This document shows positions 46,201-58,775 of a stretch of DNA of 64,000 bases, in pieces; positions within the stretch are counted from its first letter, which is position 1, and each line of letters starts with the position of its first letter. The notes beneath the pieces are model-generated. The model searched no databases, had not been told where the DNA came from, and saw nothing but the letters and a program-made list of their open reading frames with translations. The DNA is taken from positions 40,750,911 through 40,814,910 of the forward strand of contig NC_090942.1 in the NCBI RefSeq assembly GCF_040807025.1, written 5' to 3'. The position numbers and the translations under genes are program-made. This DNA comes from Struthio camelus (lineage: Eukaryota > Chordata > Aves > Struthioniformes > Struthionidae).

Positions 46201-49200
46201 TTTTAAATTTGCTTTTTTAAACTCCTTCTCCTCCCTTTTTTCCTTTTTTTTCTTTTTCTTTTTTTTTTTTTTTAGTGCAGAAGATTTTCCAGCCGTAATG
46301 ACAACTGACTCCTGATGTTGTCCGGAGGGAGCTGGAAGCCTTGGGCCTCCCTGGAAAAGGTGCTTCCCATAGACTGGGGCGCGCATGGAGGGGAAAGCGA
46401 TCCCCTCGGGGCCACAGCGCGGGGCGGTCACGAGGAGCTACTCCACTGTTTGCGTGCCACAGGCGGGGCAAACGCCAGAAGACTGAGCCCAAAACGGTTT
46501 ACGGTTTTGTAACCCACGAGTAAAATCTTAGGAGACGTTCCCTAGGGATAAAGCCTCGCATAAACGCTGGTGTAAGCATCTGCAACTTCAAAGAAAAGCT
46601 GTGCTGCAGCTGCCTGTCTGCACTGACGTGTCTAATGGACACAGAGAGACAGGCACAAGAAGCACATGTACACGGAGTGAGTCAACACCTTTGAAAACAG
46701 ACAAAAAAGCAGCAGCCAAAAAAGATCCCTGCTGTGGGGTTTGACTAATCTTCCCTGATGTTTCCTGACTTAGAAGACAAGAGTCCACAGATGCAAATAC
46801 ATTTTTGACAACTTAACTTAAAAAGAGTTAAGTTGCTTTGAAAATACACGATTTTTAAAGCCCATAAGTATCTCACCAGCTATACATTGCAAAACATCAT
46901 TCAGCTGGCGGCATAAATGAACCAAAACTGGAGGGGTGTCTTTCAAACAGAAGAGCTTATCCCATGAGCTGCACACGTACAAAGCTCTTCCTATCAAGGG
47001 GCTTTGCAGGAGCAGTGAGCTGCCAGTCTCTCTTTCTCCATCTCTTTTCCAGGCTGTACGCTATACCGCAAATACCCCCAGACTGTACCCGGAGGACGAG
47101 AGGAGCTCACCCCGCGGGCCTCTGCAGAGGAGGCACGTTACTGTTCCTGCAGTCTGCCGATTTGGGACGCTGCCTGTTTTACCGTGCCATTTTCAGTTTG
47201 GTGTGGGAAGAGGGCGGCCGGTATTAGACCCTAAAACTGGCCGATTCTGTGCAACCTGTATCCTAATGCACAAGTCAGTTCTGAGCTTCCAGCCGTGATT
47301 AATAAACCCAAAAGGAAATCCTAATGCGCATAGGCCCTAATGTACGCATTTGCTTTTTATTTGAAGCTTTTTTTCAATTAGTCTACTTTGATACTCATTG
47401 CAGAGGAGAGGATTAATATGAGGTATATGGCTTAATTACATAACTATTGGATGGATGACGATATTTTAACTGACCAGCCATCAGCAGGCTGATGGGTGGC
47501 ATGCAGTTCGTTCTTTTTAATGAACTTTTTAATGCGGTAGAATTGCAGCCAATATTAGCTGTCACTGTTTGATAGCCCTCTGAAATTGGAGACCTTTAAC
47601 TGCCTGCATCTGATTAAGTTAACAGCAGGTACTGCTGTTCATAAGAAGAACTGCTTGACCATAGGAAGAAACTGTGCTTCAGTCCCTTTCAGTCTGTGCC
47701 AGGGCTACCACAGTATTTTCCCATCACATGGCAGAGTGGGAGAAAGGGCTTTTTTAATCTTCCATCTGTCAATTTATAGTCCAGGTCCTGGGACTGGATT
47801 TTGCCAGAGCAATACCTCCTTAGGGAGTTGTCAGTGCACCGTTCCTAATAAAATGGGCTCTTTCAGGTTCCTGATCATTTCTTACTGTAAGATCTGTTGG
47901 ACGGAATTAAACATGTATTGGAGGTTTTTTAAAGGTTTTCCTAAGGATCAACCACAGGACACTTGGGGCTGAATTCAGCTTTGGCGTAACTCCATTACTC
48001 TTCAGGGACTTTATAGCGTGCCATAAATCTGATACCTTGACTTCAGCTTGACACCTTCACCAACTCACCTAGCGAGGGTTCCCCCATTACCTTTCCAGAA
48101 CACTAGTTTACCTTGAGCCATCCCGCGTAGAAGAAGAACTGTAGCAGTGTGAAGACTGGAATGTAAAGATCTAAGTCGTGTCCCTGATACCCTTGGTCAG
48201 TATCCAAAAATTGACGCCCTATCAGGCAGGCAAAGAAAAAAGTGTAGACTGCTAGAGTAACAACCTGCAAAGAACAAAACTTAATTGAAATCATGTAATA
48301 ATACAGTCTCACACATAAGGCATCACGTACCCAAAGGCCTTTGAATGTCTTTCACAAGGTTATTTACAAACCTTTAGAGAGTCACTACAAATAAAGAGGC
48401 TCCATGAAGTAATTATGGCCAGCAAGTGGACCCAGAAAACACAGAAATATTTCAGTGCTTCCCCCTCTCCCAAATTATGTAAGGCCTGCAAACATCTTTG
48501 CATTAAATATGACTTAAATATTTAGCCAAGCATCCATCCTATAGAGTAAATCCAGTGGGAGTCAATGAGTGCTCAGCAGCTCGGAGACTCTAGTTAAGTC
48601 TAGAGGCTGGATGCTTTGCACTGATCTCTTTTTTTTTTTGGAGCTCTGGTTTCAAATGAGAATATCGCAGTACCTGTGTATAGACCAGCGGAATTCCAAC
48701 CCAGTCGTAACCAAACAAAAGGCTACACCAAGAGCGGTACTTATTCATCTCCTAAAAAAAAAAAAAAAGCAAAACGCCACAAAACAAAATCGTATCATGT
48801 TCAATTCTAAATGGTACGCACTTTGTTACAACTAAATTTTATACATGTAAAAGGAGAGGAAAAAGAGAAAGTGTAGTACAAATTGATAACCTAGTTATAT
48901 GCAGCAGCCTGTTGGCATGTTTGAATACTCACTTAATTTATGAACTCAGAGTGTTTAGCATAATCTGTATTTCACAAATTATTTTTTGTTTCATTTTCTC
49001 AAAGGTATTTACAATCCAGAGATATATTAAAAAGGATATATTATGTCATAAAAAGGATGTTTGACCATTTATTTAGGTAGATTATTTTCCCTTCTCCAGC
49101 AATGGAAGAGGTATATGTTAGAATTCTTTTTTGCTCCCCAGTTTGTTTTTTTCAGTCAATATCTTCTCAGTTTATAAATATAATTCCAGTGAACTGCTGC

Positions 49201-52200
49201 TATATTTGCATTTGTGCGCATTGGTACACAGAGAAAAGGGGTATAAATCTTGAGAAAGAGCATTTAGATGAGATCGGAGAGTTGTATGTACTAAAACAAA
49301 CTGTGTAAGTGAAAAGCCTACGTAGCAATCTAAGATTAGTTTTTTGTGTATTTACTTTTTTACTTACATTCAGCAGTGTCTGCAGATCTACGCTATCTCG
49401 AATTCTACCCTCTTTTCGTGCCTTTGATGCCAAATTTCCAAACCAGACAAATGGAACCCAGTATTTAAGATGGGGAGACTTAAGATCATCAAATATTTTC
49501 CTTTCATACCTTGTCATAAAACCTATTTACAAAAAAAAAAAAAAAAGTTGGTTTATTGTGTGCGACCAGTACAACTCAATGTTATAAACGTTAATGGAAT
49601 GTGACTTTCCAGGCAGTTGCCTGGTTTGAGGCATATGTGAGCATGTTTATGTGATATTTGCATAGAAGTATGCAGAACAATATCTATAATTGTAACTATT
49701 AGCTTCCTTTTTTGGAGTTTTCTTCCAGGATGGATCTTGCTTGAAATAACTTCTTCTTGAAATAACTATTTAAGGGAAGAAGAACTTATAAAGGAAGTCA
49801 CATAACCTTCTGAGTCTGATAATTTTGGGGTAAAGCTGCAAAGCAGTGAGCAGGCAACAGAGGATAAGACTGCACTCCGTGAGCAGAGCTCAGTAGCGAG
49901 CGTGCCTTCTGCCAGTGAAATACTTCTCCACCAGATTGTGTGTCTTGTTTTCTTTGGGGTTGTGAAGGTCTGCAAAGAGACAGAAAAGGACTCACGCATA
50001 GAAATCCCACTGCTAGCGGGACACCGGGCCAAATCATGTGCTCTGGATCTGTAGGCTGAAGCTGCTCTCTGCCTGGCAATTTGCCTTGCCGTGGTGCTGG
50101 GAAGGCATTATATTTCCTGCAAGACTTACCCTGGCCTTGTGAAATCCTGCTTCCCTCTACTGCGAGTAATTGCAAGGTGAGCTGGCAGGGGAGCCCGGGG
50201 CCGTGCTTGGCAGAATCGCCGCCGGGACAGCACCGTGCTCGGGGCGGCGCGGGAGCAGCTGGTGTTTTGGAGCAGCACCTCGGCCCCCTTGGGCTTTGCA
50301 GGCGAGAAAGCTCAGCTCTGCCCTGCTGTTCTCCTTCTGCCCGTGCCACTGAGAAAACTCGCCTGGGAGAATTTGTGATGGGAAATGCACAGTTTCCTTT
50401 GTCTGAAGCGTATATTTTCCGGGAATGGAGCAATGTTTAGGTTTGGGGAAATCTTAATTTTTGCTCAGGTGTGTGGGTCAGCTGCCAGGGTGGGTATAAA
50501 GGCTTCTTTTCTTGTGTTAACATTAGTTCTGGAACAGGACAGGCAGTGTCTAGTAGCAAAGCAACATAAAAATTAAGTGGCTCATTCAATTAATTTGCTG
50601 TTTCAGCAATAGTTTGAGTGCTGAAAACTTAACATGGAACTTGAAAACAGAGATGAATTTTTTTCTAGTCTCCAACTAGTAACTAAGTTTTTCCAGTTGG
50701 GTTGTTATTTTTAATGTTGCTAATGATACATGAAGTAGCAGAAAAGTATATATATATATGTATATGTATAAGTTCATACGACGTTTATTTTTCCATAAAG
50801 AGGTGAATAATGCAAGAACGGATTTGTTAATCAGGTGACCTTAAATACTTTTTTTGGTGAGCAAAATGGCATTTTGTTGTGCAGCTGCAATGACGCAACA
50901 CAAGACGTGAGGTACTGCAACTACTGAAATGAAGCACATATTGCCGTTGGGCAAGAAGAAAGTTCTGTGGAAGAGGGAAAGTTCAACAGCAAGATTCAGT
51001 ACTCCTGAATTGTTCTGGAACTGAAGAACAGAATAAGGTATAGCTTTCAAAAGGTCTCTGGACGGTTGTGCAGCCAGTTTGTATAATCATCTACGCAGAA
51101 ATAATCAGGCAACGGGACAAATTGACATGCTAGGCACGACTCCTACGTCAGCCTTTTAGGCTACCTTTGATTTTCGGCTGGCCAGCGTTCCTTAGTACAG
51201 GGCAGGAAAAGATGCTTCTATCATGCTGAACCAGAGGTGCCAGAATATCAGAAAATTGATAGTCTGGAGGAAACACTGGATGCAATTCAAGTGAGAAGGT
51301 CTGGGAAGTCATTATCTAGAAGGACACAGCCAGAGGGTCATGAAGAATAGCAAAGCTCCAAGAGTCACTTCAGCTCTCCACTTAAATTGGGTACCTTTTT
51401 GTTCAGAAAAACTAAGCAAAACATTATTCTTTTAACAATAACATTCAAACTGTCATTATTTGTAAAGTTACAGTGTTCATGTTTATATTAATTAAATATT
51501 CTCTTTGATGGACATTAATAATGCCTCGTATTCTTATCACAGAAAGTTTTAAACAGTTCTGGATTGCTGTTACTGCTGGTGAAGGCACTTTGTGTATCTC
51601 CTCAGTATTTCCTCTTGGCTGGTTCAGGCTGCTTTCTGCCCAGTTGTTGATTTTTGTGTCTCATGTTCTTGAGCATCCAGCTTTCCTTTTGTACTGTTCA
51701 GCAAACAGGATTTGCAAACTTAGGAAGGCTAGGTATGTGACACTCATGACACAGGTCATGCATCAGCATCATGATGTCATGAATCGACATGAATCTGCTG
51801 CCCACAGTTCCATAAAAAATTTAGAAAAGAGTTACAAGGAAGATCCAGAACTGAAGAATATACCTTGTAGGAAGGGGCTAAAGCAGGTCGAGCTACTAAG
51901 TTTATTCAAGCCCTTATGTGCTCTGCTAATAGGTAGCTATTGAGAGAAAAAGGTGTTTTCATCCAACTAGGAAAGAACCACCAAACCTATCAAAAAATCC
52001 AAAGAGGAGAAGATGACTCTGTACAAGTTCAGGCTCAGAAGACAAATCCGCCTTTCAATAGGGAGTTCACCATTGTGAACATCGATTCACCTAGGAGGTG
52101 CTGGATTCTCCATTGTGCTCCTTTAAATGTTAAATCAAGGCTGGCTATATCCCTAGAAGGAATTATAGTTCAGTCAGAAGTTACAACATGATAAAGGGCG

Positions 52201-55200
52201 TTGTGAATAAGCTTTTATGCCTTGCGTTATGGATGAGTCAGACTAGATTACCATAATACTGCTCTCTGATTTAAAATCTATGCAGTTAAGCAGTTCATTT
52301 GCGGAGAAGGGAAATGTGTAGCAATGTTCTTACTAGGGCAATTCTGAATCTGATATGCAAAACTGGCAGAAGTTCCTTCAGTGATGACTGCTCTTTAAGT
52401 ATCGGATTCTGCCACCCGTATTGATATTAAATGTTGCACTCCCCGTGCAGCCTGTTCCATAAAGCCATAGGGAACGAGGGACGGGATAACTGCACAGTGC
52501 TGTATTAGTCACGGTACGTAAGAGTAGCAGAACATGTCCTCAAGTACTCAGTGCTGCATCAACAAAATATCTGTGGTAGAATAGGCATTAAAATCTATAG
52601 AGCTGACTATACTGTCAAGACTTAGCTGCACAGTGCATAATATTTTCCAGTGTGTAAAAAAAACTTGCTTTCCGGTCTACATTTTTTGTACAATGCTGTG
52701 ACATTTTGTCTCTTTTAGAACAGATTGTCTTTAGCAATAGGGAGGCAGAGCTGGATTAGCCTGCTGGAAATGCTGTAATTTTCCAGTGTGTATTAGAAGC
52801 AGATTGCTGGGGAGAGTGACAGAAGCTGCCTTGACCGCTCACAGGTTCAGGCAAACAATTTTGTTGAAAAGCACAAGGGAGTGAAATTCAAAATCCACCG
52901 GTATTTGGAATAGAGGAGACAAAACGGACCGTTTCTGTCAATAAGAAGAGTGCATTCTGCCTAGATTTTTTTTTTAATAGCCAAAGCTTCTCACATGTAT
53001 ATGGATGTGTGCATATATAGGCACACTGTATATAAGCATTAAATGGCTGCATTTAAGAAATGCAAGGCATTCAGCACAAACATATGACTTTTCCTATCTG
53101 AAACAGATTATCAAATCTCTGTGCTGGCGCCCTAGCCCTGACCCTGCCGGATCCAGTCACCCCAGAAGGCCTGGCATCTCACCTTACGTTTAAATACTCA
53201 GCAGCCACTCCTTCACAGACAAACAAATCCTTACAAAATTAAACTCTCTTCCCCATCATTATAATCAACTGTTGTGTAATCAAAACAAACAGAAGATAAA
53301 ATATATGCTTAATACTTTGTATTATTTATCCTTGAAAAAAAGAACTTACGGTGAGATTGTAAATTTAAAGAAAAAAAGATTCATTTTTTAATTGTATCAC
53401 AGTCAATCTATGACATGCACAATCTACTCACTAACAATTGAGATGAAGCTGTACTTGTGAAGTGCCTATGGAGGCCAGTCTCTGATAGGCTAGAAAACGC
53501 AACGCGGCTGCATTATATGTCATTGCAACCACGTTATTTTTTAGCTTTTGGAAAACTTTGATTGTACCTGCTGCATATGCTTGTTCAGGCAGGCCTATTG
53601 CCTCTAGGTTGTCTGAAAACAGATCCAGACAGGAGTTGCAGGCTCCCTGTGACTTCTGCAGTGTCACTAGATGAAGATGCTTGAGAGCAACATAAACGGC
53701 CATTTAAATGTGCTTCATTTAAGCCACTGACAAAAACGTGGCAGCTTTGACATGGATCAGTATGACAGAGACACGGGGCTGAAGAGGAGAGTTTTAAAAA
53801 GGGGCTGATCCCTCCCCTCCCCATGCACCCACCTGTGAAGGGAAGGAAAGAAATGCTGAGGACAAGAACTTGACAGTACCTGCTCCTACCACATGGTCCA
53901 TGGTGGGAAACCTTTTGTAGACGGCGGTGCTCACGGAGCGGAAGATGAGCAGCGACGTTAAATTCACATAACGCATTAGAGTCCTTCTTATCAAGCGACC
54001 GTGTTCATCTTTTCCCTGAACACAGCTAGAGATCAAGAACATAAGTCGGTCTGGCCACGGTAAATTTACAAACTGGTTCCACCAACGATTCACCACCAAA
54101 GTGACATAGAAGCCTGTGGGTTTAAAGAAAAAAAAAAATCAGTGCCTATTCAGGGTTTATGTTTAGCTTACTTTTTGATTTAGGTTGGGGAGTGTTATTC
54201 ACATGACTGAGTCACCACGTTTTCCAGAATAAAAGCAGTAAGTTGTGTCAAAAAACAGAATGCATGCAGTCAATGTTTGTTATTTAATATACACTACAAT
54301 TTCACAGCCCTTTGCCCCTAAGCATTTCATGGTATACTAATACGAACTTCCAGATTGCCTCTACTCTAGTAGAAGTTGAATGGATTTAGTGTTTTGAAAG
54401 ATTAGGTACAATATATCTGTGTTAGTGGGCTCCATATATATATATATATATGTATGCACACATATATGTACACACACACACATACATACATATATATGTG
54501 TGTGTGTGTGTGTATATATATACACACACATATATATTCTCTTTCATTAGTATATTAAAGGCCTTGAAGCATATGCACTGATGTGACAAAAGCAGCTTGA
54601 CCTTAAGGAGCTCTAATGGAGGCTGATGATTGTATTGTGAGTCTCTAATCTCCCAGATGCCCCTCAGCTCTGAAATGCTCCCATGCACAGTCATTCATGA
54701 TGCCTGCACAGTGGCAGTGCTGGAGAATAATTTCGCATGTAACCAGTACTTACCAAGCACAAAAGTTACAGGGATTTGCTCAGCATATTTGTCACAGTAA
54801 ATTGATAATTTTTCAAAGAACCGTTTTTGGCTTCCTGTAAGAAAAAATCTGCAGCAAAAATAAAATGTATATGTGCTTTCATAATATTCTGGCACTAGCT
54901 ACAGCGTGCAAACAAATATAAATAATCATATATGTGCAATCAGGAGCAACCTTGGCTAATGTCTTCAAGTGAATTCTTAAAGGTAAAGTGATGAACACTT
55001 GTAGCATGTAATAAGGAAGTTGGAGAAGAAGATAATACTGTTTTCTGGTTTTTGCAGTTTTCTCAGGACTAATGAGACTGGCACTACGAATTAGAATCAA
55101 TATGCCTTTGGAATTAGCATGCTGCCTCATTCAGACCAGCAACGTTAGTAAGAGAGAACCTCGCAAGTAGAGCTTGCTCTCATTTTTCAGAGGGCTACTT

Positions 55201-56762
55201 AATAAAAATGCTCAGGTCTGCCTGAATTGCAAAAGGTTACTCATCTGCACTTGCTGTTATTTGAAAATGCCGCAGTGCTGCAGCAGTTTTCGCTCTTACT
55301 CCTAAGAAATTTGTCTTATCCATAAGGTGAAAAAGCTCAACAACTGTATTTATTTTGTAGTGAGGAAAATATTCACCAGATGCTAGAAAGAAATGAGTGG
55401 AGAATAGCAGCTTCCCCCCATGGAGAAAGATATCTAATGAAATACAACAAGCTTAAACACAAACAATTATTTTATTTGTATATATATTAAAATTATTCTT
55501 TGATTTCATTCAAAAATTATACATGACAAGTACTTGGTGTGTTTTTGCTCACAATTGTGTAACAAAATCTGCAGGGCATATGGCATGCTTTCCATGGTGC
55601 ATTTTCTACATTCTTTAATTGCCTAGCATTTCAATGAAACTAAATTATGGATTTGTATTTCTTTACCTATTAGTGTTGTAATCTTATTTCTGAGTTTACA
55701 GGTATAGACTCCTGAACATTTTGGAAAGTTAGTGATTAATCACTGACAAACTGAAGTGATTTTCTCTTTGTTTCACATAAAAAGAAAACATTGAGCTCCA
55801 AGTAGAGATCAAGGCAAGAGCTGAATCATTGATTTTGATACCTATGTGTATCAATTAAAGCTTTCAATATACTAATTGATGCATTGCTTCTGTCAAACCA
55901 GCGTTTAATTTACACCTTGGCGGAGGAAGTAATTTTCCTTCTAACTTGACCTTCACAGGTGCCGTGTTACACACGGGTACTTGTGTATATACTCGTGACA
56001 TAGAGGTCACTTCGGTTTTCCCTGTGGTTACGCTTGGCCAAAGGGCCAAGCCCTTAGCTTTGCAAGCTTAGGTCTGTAAAAATAAAGTTTATCATATTGC
56101 CCTTACTGTAAGCAAAGCTTCACTTTTCCTGAGAAAAGACTACATAAACTGGCCCTCAAATTATTACCTTTCAGTGTTTTCTACGAAACTACCTCTGAGC
56201 AACAGAAGACACGTTCTGCAAGTAGAAACGTAGAAAGGTCTACACTTATCCTTTCAGGCTGAAAAGCATGCTGAGCCTTGCCAAGTCAGAACGGCAGAAG
56301 CTGTATAACGCAGGCTGGCTTTGGGTTTTAACTTAGCCTAACATCAGCAGAGCTGTTGGTCAACAGCGGCACAGGGCTGAAAGCAGAATCAGTTGAATAT
56401 GATATTTAGATAGTATTTTATTTATATCCTGCATGCTCTCTCTGGAATTTTAAAGTAAACGTGGAAATGAAAGGACATTAGAAAAGGTCTAAGGAAAAGA
56501 TCATAACTGTGTAGTAACCTCCCCCCCGAACAGCCATTCATCAGCCTAACGCTGTGAAGTGTGAAACTTCAATATAACATTTAAGGAGATGTGAATCGGA
56601 AAGAGTGTACCTGTATAATACACTTATCGCTGTGTAAAGAGTAGCAAAAACAATAAATTCTCTGTACAGCAATTTGTAGATGCTGCCCTTCCACTTTAGG
56701 AGTAATCTGTGAAATCCAAAGAAAGTGGCATTTGCTACTTTGCTGGAATAAGTGACTGTCAT
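39373..56762 (-). CDS. BEST3: Bestrophin-3 (BEST3), nine coding exons
   Basis: Bestrophins are pentameric calcium-activated chloride channels of the plasma membrane. The spliced frame gives 668 residues, the same as human BEST3. Coding exons from the start are 56611-56762, 54754-54848, 53880-54113, 49368-49522, 48674-48751, 48112-48264, 44083-44163, 42726-42877 and 39373-40279; all introns are GT-AG. The N-terminal half (about 1-366) is highly conserved and starts [17 protein letters not shown]. It includes the pore-neck region around [17 protein letters not shown], the RFPTMDHVV motif, and the Ca2+-clasp acidic run EDDDD at residues 300-304. That run falls at the same residue numbers as in BEST1. 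The C-terminal 300 residues are one long, divergent exon. The 17.4 kb span holds introns up to about 4.4 kb. Upstream 5' UTR exons are not identified. Confidence 0.97.
42726..42877 (-). CDS. BEST3: BEST3 coding exon 8
   Basis: Encodes [39 protein letters not shown] and [12 protein letters not shown] (about residues 317-366), the end of the conserved bestrophin core. Acceptor TCTAAG, donor GTGAGT. Length 152 bases. Confidence 0.93.
44083..44163 (-). CDS. BEST3: BEST3 coding exon 7 (Ca2+ clasp)
   Basis: Short 81-base exon encoding [19 protein letters not shown] and WCIDRNLQ (residues 290-316). The Glu-Asp run at 300-304 is the calcium-binding clasp of bestrophins. Acceptor TTCCAG, donor GTTGCT. 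It is too short and too embedded to stand out as an open frame. Confidence 0.93.
45069..45091. repeat. Poly(A) run
   Basis: About 23 consecutive A bases in a BEST3 intron, next to a CpG-dense patch at 45.1-45.3 kb. It could be the tail of an old retroinsertion, but no recognisable element body precedes it. Confidence 0.75.
48112..48264 (-). CDS. BEST3: BEST3 coding exon 6
   Basis: Encodes [20 protein letters not shown], a membrane segment, through [12 protein letters not shown] (residues 239-289). Acceptor TTGCAG, donor GTAAAC. Confidence 0.95.
48674..48751 (-). CDS. BEST3: BEST3 coding exon 5
   Basis: Encodes [19 protein letters not shown] and IPLVYTQ (residues 213-238), around the cytosolic aperture region of the channel. 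The acceptor is TTTTAG behind an A/T run; donor GTACTG. Length 78 bases, phase 0. Confidence 0.94.
49368..49522 (-). CDS. BEST3: BEST3 coding exon 4
   Basis: Encodes [20 protein letters not shown] through VDLQTLLN (about residues 161-212). Acceptor AAATAG, donor GTAAGT. Confidence 0.95.
50747..50770. repeat. (TA)n microsatellite
   Basis: Alternating TA/TG run inside the BEST3 intron between coding exons 3 and 4. Confidence 0.8.
51820..52285 (+). mobile_element. Degraded CR1/L3-like LINE 3' end
   Basis: Phrases typical of amniote CR1/L3 3' ends occur in order: GTTACAAGGAAGATCC and the GAAGAATATACCTTGTAGGA block near 51830-51870; GCTGGATTCTCCATTGTG then TTAAATCAAGGCTGG near 52100-52145; and the tail GTCAGACTAGATTACC with TTAAAATCTATG near 52227-52283. 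Small insertions and deletions break any frame. It sits sense to the plus strand in a BEST3 intron, so antisense to BEST3. Assignment rests on remembered consensus, not a search. Confidence 0.7.
53880..54113 (-). CDS. BEST3: BEST3 coding exon 3
   Basis: Encodes [20 protein letters not shown], the pore-neck helix, through [12 protein letters not shown] (about residues 83-160). Acceptor CCACAG, donor GTACTG. Confidence 0.95.
54434..54538. repeat. Compound (TA)n/(CA)n/(TG)n microsatellite
   Basis: About 105 bases of alternating purine-pyrimidine sequence in BEST3, between coding exons 2 and 3. CA tracts are followed by TG tracts, then TA and CA again, so parts are self-complementary. Confidence 0.9.
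54754..54848 (-). CDS. BEST3: BEST3 coding exon 2
   Basis: Encodes [20 protein letters not shown] and [11 protein letters not shown] (residues 51-82). Acceptor GCTGCAG, donor GTAAGT. Length 95 bases with split codons at both ends. Confidence 0.94.
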
Positions 56763-56780
56763 CGTCTTGGCAGGCTGTGC
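56611..56780 (-). CDS. BEST3: BEST3 coding exon 1 (with 18 bases of 5' UTR)
   Basis: The ATG is at 56760-56762 and coding runs to 56611 (residues 1-50 plus two bases). A CTGTTTCTAG acceptor puts the exon start at 56780, so an upstream non-coding exon must exist. The donor is GTACAC. Encodes [20 protein letters not shown] and the first membrane segment. Confidence 0.93.
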
Positions 56781-58639
56781 CTAGAAACAGCAGAAGAGAA
56801 GCAGGAAACCAACAACATTTTAGACAGCGTATCCTAACCTGAGCGCACCCATGAAAAGAGGATAGATACTTAGATCTACACACACGTGTACACATAATAG
56901 TGTACGTATACACAAATACATAGTGAGTGTGTGCTTATAGATCCATAAAGAGAGAGAAACATACAAATCCTGCAATTAGGAGCCCCGCTGAGACCTGCAG
57001 GTCGATTGACGCAATGCCGTCTCTGGGCTTTGCCCCGAAGACCGCCCAAGGAGCTACAGCTAGTGCCAAACGGGACTGCCGGCCTGGGTGGCTGTGCCAG
57101 CCGCCCGGACTCATCACACCGCGGAGGCCTCCGCTGACCCCCAGGTGGCTCCAGGCTGGTGTGAACAAAGAGAAGGAAACAAATTTGCTTGTAATTTTTC
57201 AAAACTTTTGTCACAACTCCAGCAAGTGAAGTCAAACTAAATTTCACAACTGCACCGTCCTCCCCAGCCACTGTTTATAGCCGGCTTTGGCGCTTAACAC
57301 TCATCTAAAACCAAAAGAGATTTGGAGACTACCTCTTTCATTAACAGCTATCACAGCAGCTGAGATCAGCTGGGGAGCCTTATTATTTTTCTGCTTGGCA
57401 GCTAGACATAGTCATCCATATATTGTCACTCCAGCATCGCATGGCCGTGCAGAAAAGCCACAGGACTGCTCAGGCAGGCAGCGTGCAAGGCAACGTAATT
57501 AAGGAGGCACTAAAAGTATACAGGTAAAGATTTTACTCCGGTTTTCTTGCTTGCTCACCTAGTGTAGGAATGATAAACTAACTTTTAGGTGCTTACAAAA
57601 AAACTAGCTCCAAATATGGGTGAAAGCAGCTTTGTACAGTATTCAAGGAAGGGAGTAAACAAGACGAGCACGAAGTCTCCGGGTAGTTATTGTGTAAGAC
57701 GCCAGCATCAATATGCCTCCTGTCTGTATTTTCTTGATGCCAGTCTAGGTCATTTACATTCAGAAAAAAGTATGAACCCATCGTTAATAGATGACTTGAT
57801 AGTATTTTGCACAACTTGACTAAGCCTCTGATGCAGAATGGAAAAATAAGCCGTGAACTGTAAAGCTGTAGAAGTGCCACTTTTTCTTTTAGTCACCAGA
57901 GAAATCAGCAGGGAAGAGCCACCGTAAGCCTGCTATTGCAGACAGACTGTCTCTTCTCGTGTGCAGAACGCCTGCTCTAGGCTTGCCAGCTGGGGCTTGG
58001 GTTTTTGACTTGGTAATTTTTTTCAGGATGCACGGTTTTTATTCTGTAGCCTCCAGATAATTGATAGTTTTTCTGTTTCTGAGAGCTGGCACCTCCCTTT
58101 ATTTTTTTTGCTGAACTCCAAAAAGTGCAACTCAGGAGCCAAACGGACTGCCTGGTATGCAGAAGCGCAGTCCGGTCCTTTGGTCAGAATGCAACATCTA
58201 AAAATAAGGGAGCAGAGACTTCCAGTCTCCTGCAGAAACAGCCCTTTATAAACACGGGGAGAAGCCTGTGGCTAGACTGCAGGGTAGGACCTGGGCAAAA
58301 AAACATTGTTAATGCTACAGCGTGTTTCCTAGGACAGCTCTAGGAGCCTTTAGTCCCCCCTGCTCAATGCTGGGAAAATGTGCGTTCGGGTCATACAGGG
58401 AAGAAACGCGTCCCTCTCCCCAGTAATATCTAGTTTGTAATGGAAACCTTCAGTGCAACTTCCTGTGCGTAGGAACTTGGGTACAGGAAAGATATTGGAT
58501 AGTGCGAAGGCTGCAACCGGACTCCCCAGCACAATAAGGTGCAATGGCGAGGCGATGAAGTTAGGAAAGGGCAGTCTGAAGGAAAACAGAAATTGCTATC
58601 TGTGGTAACAACCCAGTATTAGAACAAGGGGCAGGACAG

Positions 58640-58775
58640 ACTCACTGTAGTTTAGGCTCTTTAAGATGAGACTAGATAATTCTCTAAAAGATAATCTTCT
58701 GGAAGAATTCACACCGCTGGGGTGTATAGGGGTCGGGCTATACAGCTCTCCCGATCTCTTCTGGCCCTGGTGTCT
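58640..58775 (+). mobile_element. Degraded CR1-like LINE 3' end fragment
   Basis: The order of CTCTTTAAGATGAGACTAGA, CTCTAAAAGATAATCTTCTGG and GATCTCTTCTGGCCCTGG resembles the last 130 bases of amniote CR1/L3 elements. The copy is short and diverged. Located upstream of BEST3. Confidence 0.5.

Noticed and set aside
49798-50433. 211-codon open frame on the minus strand inside a BEST3 intron
   Set aside because: The predicted protein is low-complexity, Ala/Pro/Ser-rich and without domains. The stretch is GC-rich, which favours chance open frames. No conserved motif.
51521-52191. Two adjacent plus-strand open frames of 140 and 83 codons
   Set aside because: They overlap the degraded CR1/L3-like repeat and are not a recognisable reverse transcriptase or any other protein.
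54421-54540. Short repeats considered as a CRISPR array
   Set aside because: These are simple dinucleotide runs without unique spacers, in a vertebrate intron.
54695-54753. Open frame continuing past BEST3 coding exon 2
   Set aside because: A strong GTAAGT donor follows the conserved TFVLG, and the conserved protein continues at 54113.
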